Shown here one piece after another: positions 29,924-39,621 of a DNA stretch of 41,615 nt (the first letter of the stretch is position 1; the number at the start of each line of letters is the position of its first letter). The DNA lies in IMG/VR virus record IMGVR_UViG_3300032246_000499, positions 1 through 41,615 of that record. One strand, written 5' to 3'. The translations under genes and the position numbers were made by a program. The notes beneath the pieces were generated by a model. It had not been told where the DNA came from, made no database searches, and worked only from the letters and a program-made list of their open reading frames with translations. The DNA is from a virus.

Positions 29924-30232
29924 ATGCCACGAAACTATAGTGAAAAACTTTTATTAGATGTATATAAAGAAGGACAAACTGAACTTGGAAAAATCTTAGC
30001 TTTGGCTTGTGTAAAAAACAATTTACCAGCTATATATGTTGCTAAGGTATTTGGGGTATCTAGGATGTCTATTCACAGTTGGTTTCGTGGTAGTGATATT
30101 CGTGGAAAAAACCGTAAGAAGATTGAAGAATTTCTTGACCAAATAGAACAAGATGTTAAGGCTCAAATATTACCAGCACTTACACTCTCAGAGGCTAAGA
30201 AATATATTGAATCTATCATAAACAAGGAATAG
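29924..30232 (+). CDS. Helix-turn-helix DNA-binding protein (102 aa)
   Basis: ATG 29924 with AAGGAA upstream. The HTH is LPAIYVAKVFGVSRMSIHSW followed by FRG, a clear Cro/C1-like recognition pair (VAKVFGVSRMSIHSWFRG) at about 35-55. Flanking helices carry many Lys. It could regulate the middle/late switch or bind the origin. It is a candidate reader of the repeated operator elements, but nothing links them directly. Confidence 0.75.
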   Translation: MPRNYSEKLLLDVYKEGQTELGKILALACVKNNLPAIYVAKVFGVSRMSIHSWFRGSDIRGKNRKKIEEFLDQIEQDVKAQILPALTLSEAKKYIESIINKE

Positions 30233-30234
30233 AA

Positions 30235-30381
30235 ATGAAAAAAATAATAACCTTAGTGTTAGTTAGTATGTTGTCATTTAATGTTGTTGCCGCATTGCGC
30301 TGTGTACCTACGCCTATTGGTGGGGGTATGTGTTGTTGGGATACGGAGGTAGATGGGCCGTTTAAGCCACCTATCTGCTGA
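30235..30381 (+). CDS. Small secreted cysteine-rich peptide (48 aa)
   Basis: ATG 30235 with AAGGAA upstream, TGA 30379-30381, 2 bp after the HTH gene. MKKIITLVLVSMLSFNVVAA is a textbook signal peptide (basic n-region, hydrophobic core, AxA-like end). The mature part, about 28 residues, has four Cys (one at 23, a CC pair at 33-34, one at 48) plus Pro and Gly, suggesting a disulfide-knotted periplasmic peptide. Function unknown; an envelope effect or superinfection role is possible. Confidence 0.55.
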   Translation: MKKIITLVLVSMLSFNVVAALRCVPTPIGGGMCCWDTEVDGPFKPPIC

Positions 30382-30403
30382 TAAAGTTACGGGGGAAAGC
30401 GTG

Positions 30404-30420
30404 GTCGGCTCGGCGACCTT
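30404..30420 (+). other. Short GGTCG/CGACC hairpin in the gap before the primase gene
   Basis: GGTCG, loop GCTCGG, CGACC form a 5 bp stem, followed by TTAAATAGC, which resembles the GGCTCGGGTTAAATAGCG found just before the GTTTCAC palindrome at 8530. A degenerate TTCAC...GTGAG pair lies at about 30450-30465. A decayed copy of the early control element is possible. Confidence 0.3.
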
Positions 30421-30481
30421 AAATAGCCTGTATAGAGTTAAATACTCCTTCACATTACGTGAGTACCCCACCCAATAACCT

Positions 30482-30503
30482 AAGCGGATCACTCCGCTTT
30501 TTT
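30482..30503 (+). terminator. Rho-independent terminator before the primase-helicase
   Basis: AAGCGGA (30482-30488), loop TCAC, TCCGCTT (30493-30499) followed by T's to 30503: a perfect 7 bp stem with a T-run, only 13 bp before the ATG at 30517. It would end the helicase operon or attenuate the primase-helicase gene. Confidence 0.75.
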
Positions 30504-30516
30504 AGACTCTGCGCAT

Positions 30517-33357
30517 ATGATAAAAGAATTTTATGAGAAAGCATTGCCATCGCAGGGCGTTTATTGTGCAACAGGAATTGACCCAGTTAGTAAAAAGGCG
30601 GTTAATAAGTTTGCAGAAACGCTTGATGAATTGTTTGAACACCTTGAGAAGCATAAGAAAAAAGGGTTCAATACTTTTGTTGCGATGGGAACATTTGAGG
30701 GATTTAGTAGGAAGGCTGATGATTGCCTCTATTTAAAATCTTTCTTTATTGATTTAGACGTAGGCCCTGAGAAAGACTATGACACTAAGGATGAAGCGCA
30801 AGCCGCCTTATCTAAACTAATAGAAGTAGCTGGATTACCTGAACCAGTTTGTATTGATTCTGGTGGGGGTATACACGCCTACTGGATAATGGATGAGGAC
30901 ATCCCTAAAGATGAATGGTTGATTTACGCAGAGAAGTTTAAAGCCCTTTGCATGAGCCACATAACCATTGATCCTGTTGTTACCGCAGACGCGGCTAGGG
31001 TATTACGTTGCCCAGACACATACAACTATAAGTTTACTCCTCCTTTATTAGCGACTATATTAACTGATGAGCTACATGTTTATAGTTTTCAGGAATTTAA
31101 AGAATTCATAGGTATAGAAGTAGAAAAACCCACCACTAATCTAATGGACTTATTACCCAAAGGATTAGATGAAGATACTAAGAAGATGCTTAAACTAGAT
31201 AACTTTGAAGTTAAGTTTGCAAAGATAGCTGACAAAAGTATGGAAGGTGGTGGATGTGACCAAATAAAATACGCTATTGAACATGCGGATAAGTTAACCG
31301 AACCTGTATGGCGTACTACCCTATCAGTAATTAAATTCTGCTCTGACGGAGACGTTTGGGCCCACGAACTGTTTAAAGATGATAAACGATATTCTAAAAA
31401 AGATACAGACGAAAAACTCCGCACCATCCCCGGAACCCTCTCTTGCAAGGAAATTGACAGGATCAATCCAAATGTGTGCCCTAACTGCCCCCATTTTGGA
31501 AAGCACAAAAACCCCCTCTTCCTTGGAAAAGAATTTAAACCCGCCCCCTCCGATACAGAAACCGAAGAAGTACAAGAAACAGAGGAGGTCACAGTTCGGG
31601 ACAAAACGAATACCCAAAAAATTCCAGACCTCCCCGAATACTTAGCTCCATTTGTACGGGGAATATACGGCGGACTTTATTACCAGCCTTCCCCAGTTTT
31701 TAATAAGACTACTAAGAAGTTTGAAGACCAAGATGCCATACTTGTATTGAGCAACGATTTGTATCCATTTAAAAGGTTAGTTAGTCCGCATGACGGTGAG
31801 TGTTTAATGATGCGTTTACATTTGCCTCATGATGCGAGCAGGGAATTTTTAGTACCAATGAAGCATGTCTATGCTTTGGATAAATTTAGGGAAATTATGT
31901 CAAGTAACGGCGTGTTTCCGCCAGCTAAAGGAGATGTGATCTTGCAACAGTACGTGATTAAGTGGGGCCAGTATTTACAAAATACCGATAGGGCAGAAGA
32001 AATGCGTATGCAGATGGGTTGGACAGATAGTAATTCTTTTGTTATTGGTACTAAAGAGTATTCTAAGGAAGGAATATTTGAAGCGCCATCTTCTCCTTTT
32101 GTGCGGGGTTTATCTAAGTTTTTAACTGTAAAAGGTACTTACGAACGCTGGAAAGAGTCCGTTGATATGTTGAACCAGCCGGGCTATGAAATGCACGCCT
32201 ATGGACTTCTTTGTGGCTTTGGTGCCCCTTTAATTAAATTTACTAATGTAAGTGGTTTTACAATTAGTTTTACTGGTGAATCGGGTAGTGGTAAGACAGG
32301 GGCTATGTATGCTGGGTTAAGCGTTATGGGTAATCCTAAAGAGCAGGCTGTTTTTGAAGCCACGGACAATGCGTTAACCAACCGTATGGTAATGTTAAAA
32401 AACTTGATGTATGGCATTGACGAATCGTCTAACCACAAGCCTGATAAGATAGCGGATTTAATTCATAAGATTTCACAAGGTTCCGCCAAGATACGTTTAC
32501 AAGGTTCTGTAGATGCTGAACGAACACACCTTATAGGGGCCCAGACTATACTGTTTACAACAACTAATAATCCATTAGTTGAAAAGCTTGGTACATTTAA
32601 AGAGTTTGCAGACGGTGAAAATGCTCGATTAATTGAATATTTAGTTGGTACGCTTCCCGGTTTAGATAAAGACGCTGAGTTTATATTTGATGCATTACGC
32701 TATAACTACGGTCATGCAGGCCCCCGTTTTATTGAAGAAGTTATTAGGCTTGGTGATACTGAAATACGGTCTACGATTGATAGGTGGAAAACTAAGTTTG
32801 ATTTAGATTTTGGACGTAAGACTGAGTATCGTTATTACAAAGCCTCCATTACTGCTCCGTTTGCAGCGGCAGAGATTGCTATTAAAGCCGGTATTATTGA
32901 TTTAGATTTAGAGCGTGTTTACTCAGTAGTTATGGATAAGATGTTAGGCATAGTTAATAATGTTGTACAAGTTAACAAGCAAGATTATGAAAGCGTAGCC
33001 GCAGATTTTATTAATAAGCATATTCGGAATTTTTTAGTTGTTATGGCAGATAATAAAATTCGTTCTGAACCCACATCACATACAGGGTTAATGGGTAGGG
33101 TTGATATTGAAACTGGGGAAATATTTGTTTCAAAGACAGAGCTTAAAAAGTATTTAGCTGAACGCCGTATTGCCGTTGCGCAATTTGAAGTGGCACTTAA
33201 AAAGCAGGGTATCTTATTACCCGGACCGCCCAGTGGTCGTATGCGGCTTGGTACAGGTTGGAAGGGTGGTATTGATATGAACGTCCGTATTTATACATTT
33301 AATATTAAGTTGCCAGATTTATGGACTAAGGAAGAAGTTGAACCAGCAGGAGCCTGA
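30517..33357 (+). CDS. AEP primase fused to DUF927-type helicase
   Basis: A 946-residue replication protein. The N-terminal primase region shows the archaeo-eukaryotic primase pattern: KSFFIDLDVGPEKDYD (hydrophobic-Asp-x-Asp), then CIDSGGGIHAYW (the S-x-H motif) and a later VTADAARVLRCPDTYNYK. A linker with four Cys (about 290-330, NPNVCPNCPHFGKH) may bind zinc. The C-terminal DUF927-like AAA+ helicase has Walker A GESGSGKTGAM at about 586-594, Walker B in LMYGIDESSNH and a sensor Asn in FTTTNNPLVE. It should prime and unwind at the fork for the family A polymerase, as in other phages with fused primase-helicases. It is the last large gene of the early strand. Confidence 0.9.
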   Translation: MIKEFYEKALPSQGVYCATGIDPVSKKAVNKFAETLDELFEHLEKHKKKGFNTFVAMGTFEGFSRKADDCLYLKSFFIDLDVGPEKDYDTKDEAQAALSKLIEVAGLPEPVCIDSGGGIHAYWIMDEDIPKDEWLIYAEKFKALCMSHITIDPVVTADAARVLRCPDTYNYKFTPPLLATILTDELHVYSFQEFKEFIGIEVEKPTTNLMDLLPKGLDEDTKKMLKLDNFEVKFAKIADKSMEGGGCDQIKYAIEHADKLTEPVWRTTLSVIKFCSDGDVWAHELFKDDKRYSKKDTDEKLRTIPGTLSCKEIDRINPNVCPNCPHFGKHKNPLFLGKEFKPAPSDTETEEVQETEEVTVRDKTNTQKIPDLPEYLAPFVRGIYGGLYYQPSPVFNKTTKKFEDQDAILVLSNDLYPFKRLVSPHDGECLMMRLHLPHDASREFLVPMKHVYALDKFREIMSSNGVFPPAKGDVILQQYVIKWGQYLQNTDRAEEMRMQMGWTDSNSFVIGTKEYSKEGIFEAPSSPFVRGLSKFLTVKGTYERWKESVDMLNQPGYEMHAYGLLCGFGAPLIKFTNVSGFTISFTGESGSGKTGAMYAGLSVMGNPKEQAVFEATDNALTNRMVMLKNLMYGIDESSNHKPDKIADLIHKISQGSAKIRLQGSVDAERTHLIGAQTILFTTTNNPLVEKLGTFKEFADGENARLIEYLVGTLPGLDKDAEFIFDALRYNYGHAGPRFIEEVIRLGDTEIRSTIDRWKTKFDLDFGRKTEYRYYKASITAPFAAAEIAIKAGIIDLDLERVYSVVMDKMLGIVNNVVQVNKQDYESVAADFINKHIRNFLVVMADNKIRSEPTSHTGLMGRVDIETGEIFVSKTELKKYLAERRIAVAQFEVALKKQGILLPGPPSGRMRLGTGWKGGIDMNVRIYTFNIKLPDLWTKEEVEPAGA

Positions 33358-33535
33358 GTGGTTGTTTCCTTTTGAGGGGATGGGTGTAGGGGATAGCTTT
33401 TTTATCCCCACCCTAAAACCCGCTTCGCTTCTTTATATAATTGACACTGCTTCAAAACGTGCTGGTTTTAGAGTGAAGATTTACGTTACTACTAAAGAAG
33501 GGTATCTGGGCGTACGCACATGGCGTGTTGCTTAA
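33338..33535 (+). CDS. Small conserved phage protein (up to 65 aa), start uncertain
   Basis: The conserved-looking core WLFPFEGMGVGDSFFIPTLK through EGYLGVRTWRVA is a common short phage protein pattern ('F-----M--GDSF--P' and 'G-R-WR'), function unknown. There is no ATG before the core: candidate starts are TTG 33338 or TTG 33362, with AGGAG at 33347-33351 favouring 33362. It overlaps the primase-helicase end and its TAA shares TTAA with the stop of the opposite-strand virion gene. Confidence 0.6.
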   Translation: MNQQEPEWLFPFEGMGVGDSFFIPTLKPASLLYIIDTASKRAGFRVKIYVTTKEGYLGVRTWRVA

Positions 33536-36500
33536 GGTGTATAGCCTAGTGTTTCAAAGTTTATTAATAGATTACGCTTAACTACATTAGACATTTGAGT
33601 AATATTATCTAATAGTTCTTTACGTTCTTTAGGTGTGTAAGTCCTGTCACCGCGAATCCGATTAGCTTCTGAGCGTAATTTTTTTATGTCTTGGTTAATT
33701 GCTTTATTATAAAACTCTACTGCCGCCGCAGCATTTGGGTTTTCACTTATGTAATTAGCATATTTTTCTGGGTCAGTTTCTAAAGTTTTAATACGCTTAT
33801 CTACTTCTTTAATTTGTTTTTCTACCAAAGAAAATGCGCGGGCATCAAAGTTAGATTTAGCGCCAAAGAAACTATCAAACAAAATAGTATCGGTTTTAGG
33901 ATTAAACGCTTTATCTCCAGTAGCTACTAGACCCAAGTTATATGCGCCGCCTGTTATTTTAGCTAGGCCATCTGCTCCGTTATTGGCAAAGAAGTACATA
34001 GTATTAGGGCTTATATCAATGCCACCATCTGTGCTATCAAACAACATACGAGCCGCAGACTTGTACATCTCAGGTATACTATCGCCGCCAGTATAAGCGT
34101 CACCTAAACGAGTTTGACGGTTGTTATAAATTTCTCGCCCTAAACCATCTAAGTTCATAGTGTATTCAAGGAACGGCCTAAATGCTGACGGAGTAGCTGT
34201 ATCTAAAAGCCAAGCCGGCGTGTTATCAAAAATATTAATACGTGATATAGGTAGTGGTAAGAAAGAGTCTAAGCCAGCCTGAATAATGTTAGTCCCAGCC
34301 GTTTTAAACGAAGAGTTACCCGCACCTAAAGCCGCAAGCTGCGCACCAGCCGAAGCAAACGCACCTAATCCATAACCCCAGCGCATTTGAAATATAACAT
34401 CATCTCTACCACCTACTAATACCTTGGGAATATGGAACCGCATATACTTCTGCCATCTGTCCATATCATCTGTGGCTACACGGTTACGGTTATCATCATC
34501 ATCATCTGCCATCATAACAGCCATAGTATAAGAAGCAACCCCTAATCCTAATAAGCCAAGAATCATTATTGCGCCATGTTTAGCCTGTTGCGCTAACGCC
34601 CTACCCTCTGGGGTATCATCAAACTTTTCTCCGCCTATAGCCCTGAATAAGGGGGTTAAAGCCTCAATAGCTCTTACCGCACCCGTAGCAGCAGGTCTAG
34701 CAAACATATAGAACGCACCAAATATCTTGCCATATTCCCCAACTTGTTCAAAGTTAGCTAGGTTTTTAGCATAGTAAGTAGCGCGGTTTTTAGCGTCTTC
34801 TGTAGCTTCAGTAGGGTTCATACCCTTGTCTGTATTTTGTTTTTGATATATTTCTTTAGCTGTTTTGTACGAGGCGGCACGACTTGCAAACTCAAACATA
34901 TTACCCCACGTATCAATAACAGCATCTACACTTTCTTTTGTTGTAGTTTTACCGCCCCGTTTAATGGTGTCCATTGTCTGAGAAGTTTGCGAACGAGTAT
35001 CAAAGGCTTGCATAAAAGATACTTTACCACCTCGGTCTAGATACTCTACCAAATCCGCATAGAAAGGATCATAATCCGCTGACTTAGGGTCAATATATTT
35101 TTGTAATTCTTTTGTGCCGCTTTTGTTATATAAAACAGCGACCCTACCAGCCTTGACTAACCCGCCTGTACCAACAATAGCGGAAATATTCTTAAGCAAC
35201 TGCGCCGATGTAGCAGGCCCAAACTCTGCCCCCATTGTAAAAATGTTCATCATTAAGTCGCCAGTAAAGTTAACTGGAGCAAAAGAAGGGTTATAACGGG
35301 TATGGAATTGACCAATAGTTCCTGTTACAGAATTTAACATATTAACAAATGGGTGGTCTTCTTTATAAGAATTACGTATGGCTTCCCGTTGTTCTTTATT
35401 TGTTAATTCAATTACAGTAATGCTACCATCTGGTTCATAGTGGAAAATTTTATTTTGGCCCCGTTCTTTTTTGATGTTTTCTGCACGGTTATTATCAAAC
35501 GGAATAGTTGTAGTTTTACCAGAAATTATTTGTATCCCATTAACTTTTTGATTGACACTATTCTTAATAGACAAAGTAACATCTTTATAACCCGCACGCC
35601 TTGCGGCATTAACCGTATCAATCATTACTTGAATAACAATATTATCTGAATCAGACTCTCGTCCGCTCATACCATCTACACTTTCTTGTAAACCAACAAG
35701 CATTTTTTTACTTGGATCATATCTAGAGTCTTCTATTTCTGTATCGGGTTTACCCTTAAATGGTACATAGTTTGTGAAGCCATAAAAAGTTGCCCAGTTA
35801 TCTACAGGCGCAGTCCAGAAGTTACCAATTTTATTAAGCTCTACATTATTTTTATTTAAAGTTTGTATATTTTTAGCTATAGCTGTAAAGGTGTCTAAAT
35901 AAGGTTTTACGTTATCTTGGTTTAAAAGCGCTTGTTTAAAAGATTCAATTTTTTCAGGAGAAAGCCCACCAACAACATTATATTTAGCGTCGTTAATATC
36001 AGTAATACCCGTACCTAAATTAGCCTTATTACTAACAATAGCATCTAATTCTTTACGCAACTCTTTAACTACAGACTGCCTTTTAGCCGCGTCTGGTTCT
36101 TTATAAGCATTTAAAAAATCAAGTATTTGGCGCCGACGATCTGCCGGACTTATTTGTTTTCCAAGATATTTTAAAGTTAAGTCGTGTGAAAGCGGCACGG
36201 TTGTAAGCCATTTAACTGCTCGGCGTTCTGGTTCATGCATTACTTCAAGGTAAGTACTTAGGTTAACAAGCGCTTGATGTTCAGTAATACCAGCGGCTTT
36301 TGCATATTTACCAATTAATTCAATAGTTTCATCGCGCGTTTGTTTGTTATGCCACCGGTCTAAGTTATCCGATATTGCAGCGGCAGTGTCAAATTGAGCC
36401 CCTACGTTATTTATCTCATCCCCAATAGTTTTTAATAACCCTTGTCTTTCTAAAGAAATATAAATACGCCGTAAAACTTCCCGCTTGTTTTGGAACATTC

Positions 36501-39500
36501 TTGTTAACCAATTACCACCTTCTTTAGTTGTAAGAATTTCTTTTATCTTATGTGCTGAAGGCACTTCTAAGTTTTTGTCTAAGTTTTTAACTTGATTGTC
36601 AATATGTTGTTCAAAGTCTATGTCTTTATGTACTTTAGGCGGTATTGTTGATTTTTTAAGTCCTTCAACATCTGACTTTAAATAAGATACTTCCGTACCA
36701 CGTAACTCCGCCGTTGGGGCTACAGCAATAATTTGAGCAATATCTTCTAATACTTCTTTATATGTAGTAGCTTCTTCTGCTCCGCTAAACCCAAAAGCCC
36801 TAGCAATGTTTCTAGCTACTTCTGTAAAAAAGTTAATAGCTTTGGTATAAGTACTAGATGGAGGCAACATTCCCATATCCATTTGAAAGTCTGGGTTACC
36901 ATATGCTTCAGCAATAAATTCTTTAATAGTGCTTAAGTCGTACTTGTTACCTAATTTAGATTTAACATAGTTGTAATTACTTTGTAAGCGCACCAAGGCA
37001 GCTTGTACATCTTTACGTTTTACTGGGTCTTTTATTAAATTTAAATATGCTTTAGTATTGGTAAATATATGGTCAGTCAAATAGTGCATAATTTCATGTA
37101 ACACTGCGCTATCTAAACGGCGCTTACCTATATACTTACCATCTTTACCGGCCATAGTTATTGTATTAGTGGCAGGGTCAAACTTACCATCACGGCCTTC
37201 TTCTACTTCACCAAAAACAATATCTACGTCTATATCTAAATTTTTAATTAGTTCTTTTAATTTTTTGGCTACTGATCTAGTAGCAGATGTATTAGCTTTT
37301 TCATCGGATATTGTTTTAAGGACATCATCAATATCACCTAACTCATTGATGTCTCTTTCAAGATTTTTTACAACACGTTCTTTTTCATAGGCTGTTTTAC
37401 CTATAAAAGCTTTTTGACCAGGTAAAGCGGTTTCTTTTTGGTTTATAACTTCTTCTAAATCTTTTTCGGCGCTAGCGGCTATTTCTTCTCTTTTAATTTC
37501 CCTAAGAGCTTTTTTATATTCATTTTTGCGAGCTGCCCGTCTAGCCAGTGTTGCGCTATCTGCCGTCTTTACTCTTTGTTTAGACCTAGCTTCTTTAGCT
37601 ACTTCTTCTTTTTTAGCTACTTTTTTAGTTATTTCTTCTACCTTAGCTTTTTCTTCTGGAGCTAAACTCTCAATAAAGGCTTCCCGTTTTTCAGCTACTT
37701 CCGCTTGTTTTTCAGTAAATACACTATCTTTTTTATCTTCTTCATCATATACCCGTTCATGCGCAGCAAACTCAATGGCAGTTTCTTTAGTGCCCGGAGC
37801 TACAGCAGCGTACTCGCTGGGTGTATTAATATAATCTTTGGGAGTTACTTCAGTAGGCGCTTCTTCCGCGCTTAGTTCAGCAGCTAGTTCATCTTGTAAT
37901 GCCGCTTGGTCTTCGGCGCTTAGTGTAGCTGGCTGTGTTCCCGTTCCACTGACAACTGCGTTAACATCACTCTTAGTGTCAGCCAATCCAGCTCCGAAAG
38001 GCACTCCAGCTCCTTCGGCGGGTAAAAGTCCAGCTCGCTCGCTAGGAACTTCAATGCTCTCTCCACTTGGTGTTGCGTTAATGTCTGCATCTGTGGCTCC
38101 TTGTTTAGCTATTAGCGCATCTGTTAATTCTTTAGAAGTTAATCCAGGACTCCATGGAATTAAATTTTCTTCAGCTATTTGTTTTATTTTAGCATCATCA
38201 AGCCCTTGTGGCAAAAACCCTGCCGTTACTTGCTCAACTATTTTAGCCGCTTCTGGTGTAAGCCCTGTAAACTTTGGTATTGGTTTTGGCGGTGTAGCTA
38301 TATCAAACGTATCAGCGCCGGCGGTAGCTAAAACAGCTGCTTCATCTGCTTTTATTTGTTCTGCGGTTGGCTTAGTAATTGTTTCCGCTTGTACTTTGCT
38401 AGCTGCGAGTTCTTCAGGTGTGACTTGTGTAGAACGAATTACATTACCTGCCTCATCAAGCATAGAAACAGGGGTAGTAGGCGGTACAATAGTTGGCTCA
38501 ACTACGGCTTCTGGCGCAGCTTCTGGAGGTTCTTTAGCAGATGGGGGTGGGGGAGTAGCCCGATTAAATGCCACATTAGTAGCACCCGTAAGAACGCCAC
38601 CACCAAGACCACCTTTAAGTCCAGAGTCTAAAAACCGTACAAAATTAGCTTCAGTAAAGAAATTTTTATTTTGATCTACAAACTTTTCAGCCGCCGCAGT
38701 AGACATTTCTTGGGCAGCTTCAGTACCGCCCTCAGTTATTAGGCCTTCTGCAAAGCCTTTACCTAAACGCTTAACCCAACCACCTATTAGTTCATCGGGC
38801 GACAGCCCTCTTTTACGAGCAATGCGCATTAAGTTTAACGGGGTAATAGCATCTAATATTGTATTAAATCCACCAGCTACTAAGGTAGCCCCTAGGGCTT
38901 CTTTGCCCGTAGATTGCGCAATACTTTGGTATACGTCAGGAATGTTTTGTACTGCAGACCCAGCTAATGCACCAGCAGCTTCATATTTAAGGGCTGTCTT
39001 ACGTGCGGCATCTACGCCGGCTTTCATAGCTAAACTTTGTAATTCCGCCCCAGTAACACCTTCCGCCGCCGCCGCAATTACTGCTTTTTCTGCCGCTTGT
39101 TTAGCTGCTATAACTGCTCCGCGCCCAATAACTCCCGCCGCCCCGCCAGTAAATATAGAAGGTATTACAGAAGGAATAGTTTCACCAACCGCTTCAACAA
39201 TATAGGTTAATAAGTCACCAGCACCTTTAATGTTAGTATAACTAGGGACCGCGCTTGGATAGTTTCGTTCTATGTCTTGTTGAGCTTGGGCAGCTTCTGC
39301 CATTTGCCGGTCAGCGTATTCTTTAGCCCCTTTAATACCTAGCTTTTCACCCACACGCCCAAACATTGCTGGAAGCACATCGCCACCTAAAGAAGTTATA
39401 CCCAATGTGCCACGCTTAACAGCGGGAATAAAAGCTCCGATACCAGTTGCTGGGGTTGCTTGATATGGTTGTGTTGGAGCTTCTGGTTCCAGTTCTGGTT

Positions 39501-39618
39501 CAGATTTTTTATTAAATAAATTTTGGGCGTAGGAAATTGCTTCTTTTTCTGTAGCGCCTTCTGGCGCATCAACGCGGTAAACAGCTCCGTCAGGTGCTGT
39601 AACGTCAAAAATTGGCAT
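33532..39618 (-). CDS. Giant internal virion / ejection-type protein (2028 aa) with HExxH motif
   Basis: One frame of 2028 residues. The N-terminus PIFDVTAPDGAVYRVDAPEG resembles a short motif seen at the start of other large podovirus internal proteins. Ala/Gly-rich, hydrophobic helices follow (about 150-250), then a Pro/Glu/Ala-rich linker and a charged coiled coil (about 620-720). HEIMHYLTDH at about 840-849 is an HExxH zincin site. A region around 1440 (NPSFAPVNFTGDL) resembles the LPD38-type polyvalent-protein domain. A membrane-type helix lies at about 1685-1705 (AIMILGLLGLGVASYTMAVM) followed by a poly-Asp stretch, and the C-terminus is helical. Likely stored in the head and ejected with DNA, where the peptidase or membrane part helps entry. 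Stop lies in TTAA with the opposite gene. Confidence 0.8.
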   Translation of the reverse strand: MPIFDVTAPDGAVYRVDAPEGATEKEAISYAQNLFNKKSEPELEPEAPTQPYQATPATGIGAFIPAVKRGTLGITSLGGDVLPAMFGRVGEKLGIKGAKEYADRQMAEAAQAQQDIERNYPSAVPSYTNIKGAGDLLTYIVEAVGETIPSVIPSIFTGGAAGVIGRGAVIAAKQAAEKAVIAAAAEGVTGAELQSLAMKAGVDAARKTALKYEAAGALAGSAVQNIPDVYQSIAQSTGKEALGATLVAGGFNTILDAITPLNLMRIARKRGLSPDELIGGWVKRLGKGFAEGLITEGGTEAAQEMSTAAAEKFVDQNKNFFTEANFVRFLDSGLKGGLGGGVLTGATNVAFNRATPPPPSAKEPPEAAPEAVVEPTIVPPTTPVSMLDEAGNVIRSTQVTPEELAASKVQAETITKPTAEQIKADEAAVLATAGADTFDIATPPKPIPKFTGLTPEAAKIVEQVTAGFLPQGLDDAKIKQIAEENLIPWSPGLTSKELTDALIAKQGATDADINATPSGESIEVPSERAGLLPAEGAGVPFGAGLADTKSDVNAVVSGTGTQPATLSAEDQAALQDELAAELSAEEAPTEVTPKDYINTPSEYAAVAPGTKETAIEFAAHERVYDEEDKKDSVFTEKQAEVAEKREAFIESLAPEEKAKVEEITKKVAKKEEVAKEARSKQRVKTADSATLARRAARKNEYKKALREIKREEIAASAEKDLEEVINQKETALPGQKAFIGKTAYEKERVVKNLERDINELGDIDDVLKTISDEKANTSATRSVAKKLKELIKNLDIDVDIVFGEVEEGRDGKFDPATNTITMAGKDGKYIGKRRLDSAVLHEIMHYLTDHIFTNTKAYLNLIKDPVKRKDVQAALVRLQSNYNYVKSKLGNKYDLSTIKEFIAEAYGNPDFQMDMGMLPPSSTYTKAINFFTEVARNIARAFGFSGAEEATTYKEVLEDIAQIIAVAPTAELRGTEVSYLKSDVEGLKKSTIPPKVHKDIDFEQHIDNQVKNLDKNLEVPSAHKIKEILTTKEGGNWLTRMFQNKREVLRRIYISLERQGLLKTIGDEINNVGAQFDTAAAISDNLDRWHNKQTRDETIELIGKYAKAAGITEHQALVNLSTYLEVMHEPERRAVKWLTTVPLSHDLTLKYLGKQISPADRRRQILDFLNAYKEPDAAKRQSVVKELRKELDAIVSNKANLGTGITDINDAKYNVVGGLSPEKIESFKQALLNQDNVKPYLDTFTAIAKNIQTLNKNNVELNKIGNFWTAPVDNWATFYGFTNYVPFKGKPDTEIEDSRYDPSKKMLVGLQESVDGMSGRESDSDNIVIQVMIDTVNAARRAGYKDVTLSIKNSVNQKVNGIQIISGKTTTIPFDNNRAENIKKERGQNKIFHYEPDGSITVIELTNKEQREAIRNSYKEDHPFVNMLNSVTGTIGQFHTRYNPSFAPVNFTGDLMMNIFTMGAEFGPATSAQLLKNISAIVGTGGLVKAGRVAVLYNKSGTKELQKYIDPKSADYDPFYADLVEYLDRGGKVSFMQAFDTRSQTSQTMDTIKRGGKTTTKESVDAVIDTWGNMFEFASRAASYKTAKEIYQKQNTDKGMNPTEATEDAKNRATYYAKNLANFEQVGEYGKIFGAFYMFARPAATGAVRAIEALTPLFRAIGGEKFDDTPEGRALAQQAKHGAIMILGLLGLGVASYTMAVMMADDDDDNRNRVATDDMDRWQKYMRFHIPKVLVGGRDDVIFQMRWGYGLGAFASAGAQLAALGAGNSSFKTAGTNIIQAGLDSFLPLPISRINIFDNTPAWLLDTATPSAFRPFLEYTMNLDGLGREIYNNRQTRLGDAYTGGDSIPEMYKSAARMLFDSTDGGIDISPNTMYFFANNGADGLAKITGGAYNLGLVATGDKAFNPKTDTILFDSFFGAKSNFDARAFSLVEKQIKEVDKRIKTLETDPEKYANYISENPNAAAAVEFYNKAINQDIKKLRSEANRIRGDRTYTPKERKELLDNITQMSNVVKRNLLINFETLGYTP

Positions 39619-39621
39619 AGG

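Noticed and set aside
31089-31604. 171-codon minus-strand frame opposite the primase gene
   Set aside because: The primase-helicase reading is certain here; the opposite frame is Ser-rich and lacks any motif.
37838-38674. 278-codon plus-strand frame opposite the giant virion gene
   Set aside because: It mirrors an Ala/Pro/Glu-rich stretch of the real gene, giving a Ser/Ala-rich shadow without a ribosome site or homology.
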